9,712 bases of DNA from Candidatus Dormiibacterota bacterium (GTDB lineage: Bacteria; Chloroflexota; Dormibacteria; Dormibacterales; Dormibacteraceae): the NCBI GenBank assembly GCA_955652585.1, contig CATPBF010000103.1, forward strand, positions 1-9,712, given 5' to 3'. Under the pieces are notes generated by a model, which did no database searches, was not told the origin of the DNA, and saw only the letters and a list, made by a program, of their open reading frames with translations. Shown piece by piece: positions 6,262-9,712 of the stretch. Made by a program: the position numbers and the translations under genes. The number at the start of each line of letters is the position of its first letter. Position 1 is the stretch's first letter.

Positions 6262-6285
6262 CCCTCACACTTAACTGCGTGAGGG
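6262..6285 (+). promoter_or_regulatory. Possible start-codon hairpin of the ECF sigma gene
   Basis: CCCTCAC (6262-6268) and GTGAGGG (6279-6285) are perfect 7-bp complements around a 10-nt loop. The 3' arm contains the GTG start codon and borders the purine tract GGGAGGAGG. If the mRNA begins upstream of 6262, the start would be base-paired and translation could be restricted. Such short stems also arise by chance. Confidence 0.3.
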
Positions 6286-6833
6286 AGGAGGCTAAAGAGC
6301 TCGACCCAGCGACCGAGTTCCGGCAGCTTTACGACCAGCAGTACCTCTCCGTGTACCGCTCGATACGCGGTGTCGTCCTGGAGCCGGCCGCGGCGGAAGA
6401 CCTGACCCAAGAGACCTTCGTGCGCGCCTACCGGGCCCGCCACCGTTACACCCCGACGGCTCCCCCGGGGGCTTGGCTTCGCCGAATCGGGATCAACCTG
6501 GCCATCTCGTATCTGCGCCGCCAGAAGCTGGCGCGGGTGCTGCCGGCCCGGCTGTATACGCCGCCCGATCGGCGGGACTACGATCGCGCCGAGGCCCGGG
6601 ACGTCGTCACCAAAGCGCTGGCCACCCTAAGCCCGAAGCTCAGAGCCGCGATCGTGCTCCACTACTACGACGGGCTGACCCGGGAGGAGATCGCGGCCGT
6701 GCTCGGCGTGCCGGCCGGGACGGTGGCTTCCAGGATCGCCAAAGCGGTCGCGATCATGCGGAAATCATTAGGGAGCGACCAAGACCTGGGACCGGAGCGT
6801 TCGAATAGTGAAGGTGCCCTACGTGGACGATAA
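6279..6833 (+). CDS. ECF-type RNA polymerase sigma factor
   Basis: A 184-residue extracytoplasmic-function sigma factor that would direct RNA polymerase to its own promoter set. Sigma region 2 spans about 13-82, with the region 2.2-type AEDLTQETFVRAYRARHRY at 39-57 and the 2.4 helix around WLRRIGINLAISYLRRQ. Region 4 spans about 107-165, with the helix-turn-helix LTREEIAAVLGVPAGTVASRIAKA (133-156). A linker of about 20 residues joins them. The GTG at 6279 is the only usable start that keeps region 2 complete. No Shine-Dalgarno precedes it, although a 7-bp hairpin covers the codon. The gene overlaps the next by 26 bp, as sigma/anti-sigma pairs often do. No GGAAC-like autoregulatory -35 was seen in the 69-bp upstream gap. 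Confidence 0.93.
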   Translation: MREEAKELDPATEFRQLYDQQYLSVYRSIRGVVLEPAAAEDLTQETFVRAYRARHRYTPTAPPGAWLRRIGINLAISYLRRQKLARVLPARLYTPPDRRDYDRAEARDVVTKALATLSPKLRAAIVLHYYDGLTREEIAAVLGVPAGTVASRIAKAVAIMRKSLGSDQDLGPERSNSEGALRGR

Positions 6834-7098
6834 ACCCACACAGGGAGGGTTTGGTACACCCTCAGACGACGACCTTGGCCGGATGATCCGGAACACGGTC
6901 GAATCGTGGAGGCCGCGGCGCGGCCCGGACTGGTCCGGCGTCCTCATCCGGATCGCCAACTCGGGTCCGCCGGCGTGGCTTCTGTACACCGCCGCGAGCG
7001 CGGCCCTGGTCGTGATCCTGCTCGCGGCCTTCCTGGTCGGCTCGGCGCTCCAGATCGGCGCCCTCGGGCCGCAGCCCGTGCCCTCGAACCTGCACTAG
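6808..7098 (+). CDS. One-TM small protein, putative anti-sigma factor of the upstream ECF sigma
   Basis: A 96-residue protein with a cytoplasmic-looking, charged N-terminal part (1-54, with the helix-like segment DDDLGRMIRNTVESWRPRRG). One membrane helix follows at about 56-79 (PAWLLYTAASAALVVILLAAFLVG), then a short outer tail with Pro residues. It overlaps the sigma gene's end by 26 bp in another frame. This position and topology are typical of a membrane anti-sigma factor. The zinc-binding HxxxCxxC motif of ZAS proteins is absent, so the assignment rests on context. GTG 6808 has GGAG 10 nt upstream; GTGs at 6814 and 6823 are alternatives. It ends at the TAG 7096-7098, which overlaps the antisense stop of the cyclodeaminase remnant. 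Confidence 0.7.
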   Translation: MKVPYVDDKPTQGGFGTPSDDDLGRMIRNTVESWRPRRGPDWSGVLIRIANSGPPAWLLYTAASAALVVILLAAFLVGSALQIGALGPQPVPSNLH

Positions 7099-7244
7099 GC
7101 GTAGAAGGGGACCAAGCCGAGGCTGCGCTCGCGCCCCCGGGCGGTTCCCTGTCCCAGCTCAGGCATCGCATTCTCGATAGCGACGATCACCGCATCCATG
7201 TCCACGACCTGACTTACGTCCGTCTCACGCAGCGCGGGGGTCAT
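7095..7244 (-). pseudogene. N-terminal remnant of an ornithine cyclodeaminase / alanine dehydrogenase-like gene
   Basis: The 49-codon frame from ATG 7242-7244 reads LRETDVSQVVDMDAVIVAIE then NAMPELGQGTARGRERS. This follows the N-terminal pattern of the ornithine cyclodeaminase/mu-crystallin family (L-x-E-x-DV-x-x-hhDMD-x-x-I-x-x-hE-x-A-x-x-x-h-x-x-G-x-A). Full members have about 310-330 residues; here a TAG ends the frame just after LVPFYA, where the family's MPA segment would be. No continuation is visible in the reverse frames of the preceding plus-strand gene. It is divergent from hom with only 20 bp between the starts. A broken relic is most likely, though a short expressed protein or chance similarity is possible. 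Confidence 0.5.
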
Positions 7245-7264
7245 GGCGGGGAGAATACTCACCC

Positions 7265-8560
7265 ATGGCTGCAGCCGGCTCATTGAACGTTGGGCTCATC
7301 GGCCTGGGCACGGTGGGAGGCCAGGTGGCCGAACGTTTGCTCACGTGGCAGGCGCAGCTCGCCCGCAGGGCGGGCATCGAGCTCTGCCTGCGCCGGGTCC
7401 TCGTGCGCGACGTCAAGAAGCCGCGTGCCCTGGCGGTTGCGCCCGAGCTGCTCACCGCAGATCCACAGGAGCTGTTGGATGACCCGGCCATCCAGATCCT
7501 GGTCGAGGTGGCGGGCGGCGATGAGCCGATGCATTCATACCTCGAGCGGGCGATCCGCTCGGGCAAGCACGTCGTCACCGCCAACAAAGTCGTCATGGCC
7601 AAGCACGGGCCGGAGCTGCTGGCCCTCGCCGCGGAGCGGAACGTCGACGTCTACTTCGAAGCGGCGGTGGGAGGCGGAATTCCGCTCATCAGCACCTTCC
7701 GCACGGACCTGCAGGCCAATCGCATCGAGCGGGTGTCCGCGGTCATCAACGGCACGACCAACTACGTGCTCGGCCGGATGGCGTCCGCGGGCCTTTCGCT
7801 CGGGGACGCGGTGCGCGAGGCCCAGACGGCCGGCTTTGCGGAAGCGGATCCGACCGACGACATCGGTGGATTCGACGCCACCTACAAGCTGGCGATCCTC
7901 GGGTCGATCGCCTATGAGATCAAGATTCGCCCAGGCGAGATTTTCCGCGAGGGCATCGAAGGCATCGAGCCGGTCGACTTTCGCTATGCGCGCGAGCTTG
8001 GATACGCGATCAAGCTGATCGCCCACACGCAGCGCCATCCGGGCCGCGTCGAAGCGCGCGTGCATCCGGCGATGGTCCCGCTCGACCATCCGCTCGCCCA
8101 GGTCGAGGGCGCCAACAACGCCGTGTTCGTCGAAGGCGACCTGGTCGGACAGGTGCTGCTCGTCGGTCAGGGCGCCGGCGGGCGCCCGACGGCCTCAGCG
8201 GTGGTCGGCGACCTCATCGATCTCGCGCGATCGATCCGTCGCGGCGTGCAGAGCCGGCCGTCGTTCAGCTTCGACGACCGTATCGGCGTGATCCCGATGG
8301 GCGAGGTGAAGACGCGCGCGTACTTCCGCATCCGCGTTGACGACCGGACGGGCGTACTGGCCGCCCTCGGCCAGGTGTTCGCGGAGGAGGGGGTCAGCAT
8401 CTCGAGCCTCATACAGAAGGACGCGTGGGTGGAAGAGCAAACAGCGGAGCTGGTCGTCACCACCCACCCGGCCCCTGACGCCAGCCTGCAGAAGGCACGC
8501 GAACGCATCGGGACGCTTTCACCCGTGCACGCCGTGTCCTCCTTCCTGCGCGTCTTCTGA
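7265..8560 (+). CDS. hom: Homoserine dehydrogenase
   Basis: Cytoplasmic NAD(P)H-dependent enzyme that reduces aspartate-4-semialdehyde to homoserine, the branch point to threonine and methionine. Its 431 residues match the monofunctional bacterial type. In order: the Rossmann motif GLIGLGTVG (10-18), ANKVVMAK with K108 (106-113), GGGIPL (136-141), INGTTNYVL (161-169), and the catalytic region GFAEADPTDDIGGFDATYKLAIL (190-212), including the conserved Lys K208. A C-terminal ACT domain (about 350-431, FRIRVDDRTGVLAALGQVFAEEGVSISS) suggests feedback control by threonine. The ATG at 7265 has GGGGAG 11 nt upstream and AATACT 5 nt upstream, so either a distant Shine-Dalgarno or a near-leaderless transcript is possible. 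thrC follows on the same strand, bridged by a mini-ORF. Confidence 0.97.
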   Translation: MAAAGSLNVGLIGLGTVGGQVAERLLTWQAQLARRAGIELCLRRVLVRDVKKPRALAVAPELLTADPQELLDDPAIQILVEVAGGDEPMHSYLERAIRSGKHVVTANKVVMAKHGPELLALAAERNVDVYFEAAVGGGIPLISTFRTDLQANRIERVSAVINGTTNYVLGRMASAGLSLGDAVREAQTAGFAEADPTDDIGGFDATYKLAILGSIAYEIKIRPGEIFREGIEGIEPVDFRYARELGYAIKLIAHTQRHPGRVEARVHPAMVPLDHPLAQVEGANNAVFVEGDLVGQVLLVGQGAGGRPTASAVVGDLIDLARSIRRGVQSRPSFSFDDRIGVIPMGEVKTRAYFRIRVDDRTGVLAALGQVFAEEGVSISSLIQKDAWVEEQTAELVVTTHPAPDASLQKARERIGTLSPVHAVSSFLRVF

Positions 8561-8583
8561 TGTCTCGCGCGCGTCTTACTTAA
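8560..8583 (+). CDS. Seven-codon mini-ORF bridging hom and thrC
   Basis: ATG at 8560-8562 overlaps the hom stop TGA (TGATG). The frame encodes MSRARLT and ends in TAA (8581-8583), with the thrC ATG at the next base. It has no Shine-Dalgarno of its own. It would let a ribosome ending hom restart, translate seven codons and hand over to thrC, which also lacks a ribosome site. The peptide is not rich in threonine or isoleucine and no attenuator stem is visible, so a classical leader peptide is not supported. It may be chance. Confidence 0.35.
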   Translation: MSRARLT

Positions 8584-9627
8584 ATGGGGGTCATTGCCCG
8601 CTACCGCGAGTACCTTCCGGTCGGGCCGTCCACTCCCGAGGTCGACCTTCACGAGGGCTCGACCCCACTCGTTCCAAGCCGCCACATCGGCCGCGCTCTC
8701 GGCCTCGAGCGGCTCTACTTCAAGTACGAAGGGCTGAACCCGACCGGTTCCTTCAAGGATCGCGGCATGGTGGTGGCGGTGGCCAAGGCCGTCGAAGCAG
8801 GGCACCGGGTGCTCATGTGCGCCTCGACCGGCAACACGTCAGCCTCGATGGCCGCCTATGCGGCGCGCACCGGGCTTCGCGCCATCGTCGTCGTGCCGTC
8901 GGGTGAGATCGCGATGAACAAGCTCTCGCAAGCGCTGATGTACGGCGCCAAGGTCGTAGCGCTCAAGGGCAACTTCGACGCGGCGCTCGATGCTGTGCGC
9001 GAGCTGGCGAGCCGCTACCCGGTGGCTTTGATGAACTCGGTCAACCCCAACCGTCTCGAGGGGCAGAAGACCGCAGCCTTCGAGATCGTCGACGCGCTGG
9101 GCGACGCGCCGGACTACCTCCTGCTGCCCGTCGGCAATGCCGGCAACATCACCGCGTACTGGAAGGGTTTTCGCGAGTACCACAAAGCCGGCCGTGCGAC
9201 CCGCTTGCCTCGAATGGTGGGCGCCCAGGCCGAGGGCGCTGCTCCGATTGTCGCCGGCCATCCAATCCCCAACCCGAGGACGGTCGCCTCCGCCATCCGC
9301 ATCGGCAATCCGGCGTCGTGGGAGGGCGCGACCAGCGCGCGTGACGAGTCCGGCGGACTCATCGCCGCCGTCACCGACACGGAGATCCTGTCGGCACAGA
9401 TCCGCCTCGCGAACACTGAAGGGTTGTTCGCGGAGCCGGCCTCGGCGGCGCCGCTGGCGCTTCTCATCCGGCTCGTCATGGAAGGCAAGATCGAAAAAGA
9501 CTCGACCACCGTCGTCGTGCTGACCGGGTCAGGCCTGAAAGATCCGGACGCCGCGCTGAAGAATGTCGAACCGCCGATCGAACTCGATGGTGATGCCCGT
9601 ACACTCGCTAAGGTTTTGAAGCTGTGA
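8584..9627 (+). CDS. thrC: Threonine synthase
   Basis: PLP-dependent fold-type II enzyme that converts O-phosphohomoserine to threonine and phosphate in the cytoplasm. Its 347 residues fit the compact bacterial/archaeal class, which lacks the long N-terminal extension of the E. coli form. The PLP lysine is K58 in NPTGSFKDRGM. STGNTSAS (81-88) contacts the cofactor ring, VGNAGN (183-188) is the Gly-rich phosphate loop, and LTGSGLKD (313-320) is the C-terminal signature that sets threonine synthase apart from threonine dehydratase. There is no Shine-Dalgarno before the ATG, which directly follows the TAA of the mini-ORF, so translation is probably coupled to hom. thrB (homoserine kinase) is not visible, and a hairpin 28 bp downstream suggests that the unit ends here. 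Confidence 0.97.
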   Translation: MGVIARYREYLPVGPSTPEVDLHEGSTPLVPSRHIGRALGLERLYFKYEGLNPTGSFKDRGMVVAVAKAVEAGHRVLMCASTGNTSASMAAYAARTGLRAIVVVPSGEIAMNKLSQALMYGAKVVALKGNFDAALDAVRELASRYPVALMNSVNPNRLEGQKTAAFEIVDALGDAPDYLLLPVGNAGNITAYWKGFREYHKAGRATRLPRMVGAQAEGAAPIVAGHPIPNPRTVASAIRIGNPASWEGATSARDESGGLIAAVTDTEILSAQIRLANTEGLFAEPASAAPLALLIRLVMEGKIEKDSTTVVVLTGSGLKDPDAALKNVEPPIELDGDARTLAKVLKL

Positions 9628-9654
9628 TGGAGCCATACGCACCCCACTCTCAGG

Positions 9655-9677
9655 CTCTCTCCCCGGCGGGGAGAGAG
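9655..9677 (+). terminator. Strong hairpin after thrC, probable terminator
   Basis: Arm CTCTCTCCCC (9655-9664) and arm GGGGAGAGAG (9668-9677) form a perfect 10-bp stem with loop GGC, 28 bp after the thrC stop. The following bases, GTTAGAGGTTTGGATT, have only short T-runs, so it is not a textbook intrinsic terminator. Similar CTCTCCCC/GGGGAGAG hairpins occur as dispersed intergenic repeats in many high-GC genomes, which is an alternative reading. Confidence 0.6.
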
Positions 9678-9712
9678 GTTAGAGGTTTGGATTAACTACA
9701 TTGCGCGTCCGC

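Noticed and set aside
8560..8583. Threonine attenuator leader peptide
   Set aside because: MSRARLT has a single Thr and no Ile run, and there are no alternative stems or T-tract before thrC.
9627..9695. 22-codon frame starting at TGATG on the thrC stop
   Set aside because: It runs through the 10-bp hairpin arms and has no Shine-Dalgarno or recognisable protein sequence, so it is probably chance.

Overview
The window is GC-rich (clearly above 60% by eye), and almost all of it is coding. Several genes start with GTG or have no clear Shine-Dalgarno, and both tRNAs carry an encoded CCA end. The gene mix is a PASTA/PknB-type kinase, an ECF sigma factor with a small membrane partner, a LiaF-like membrane protein, EthD, and hom-thrC. 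It suggests a free-living, high-GC, soil-type bacterium of the Chloroflexota / Dormibacterota / Actinomycetota kind. The phylum is an inference and is not decided by the sequence.

Left part (1-3022, minus strand): an acyl-CoA ligase is followed with no spacer (TAA directly abutting ATG) by an acetamidase/formamidase. After a 74-bp gap comes the N-terminal part of a Ser/Thr protein kinase that runs off the left edge. The ligase-amidase pair could turn an amide into an acid plus ammonia and then into an acyl-CoA. A divergent PHP-family metallo-phosphoesterase (3106-3801, plus) faces a small LiaF-like membrane protein (3820-4161, minus).

Middle part (4162-5872): this is the structurally odd section. 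A 51-bp exact direct repeat holds a tRNA promoter region plus the first 28 nt of tRNA-Arg(UCG). It occurs twice, 166 bp apart, and only the second copy continues into a complete tRNA. The 115 bp between the copies contains a perfect 12-bp hairpin. Next to the tRNA 3' end lies a minus-strand polytopic membrane protein. It ends in a histidine-kinase dimerisation helix pair in which the phospho-acceptor His is Gln, and it has no ATPase domain. A tRNA-Leu(GAG) follows upstream of that gene.

Right part (5904-9712, plus strand): an EthD-family small protein, an ECF sigma factor overlapping a one-TM putative anti-sigma protein, and a minus-strand remnant of an ornithine-cyclodeaminase-like gene. Then come homoserine dehydrogenase (hom) and threonine synthase (thrC), the last two dedicated branches of threonine synthesis apart from homoserine kinase, which is not in the window. 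hom and thrC are joined by an exactly fitting 7-codon mini-ORF, and thrC is followed by a strong hairpin.

I see no clearly new multi-gene system. The best leads are the half-tRNA duplication, the His-less truncated sensor, the hom/thrC bridging mini-ORF and the abutting amidase-ligase pair.
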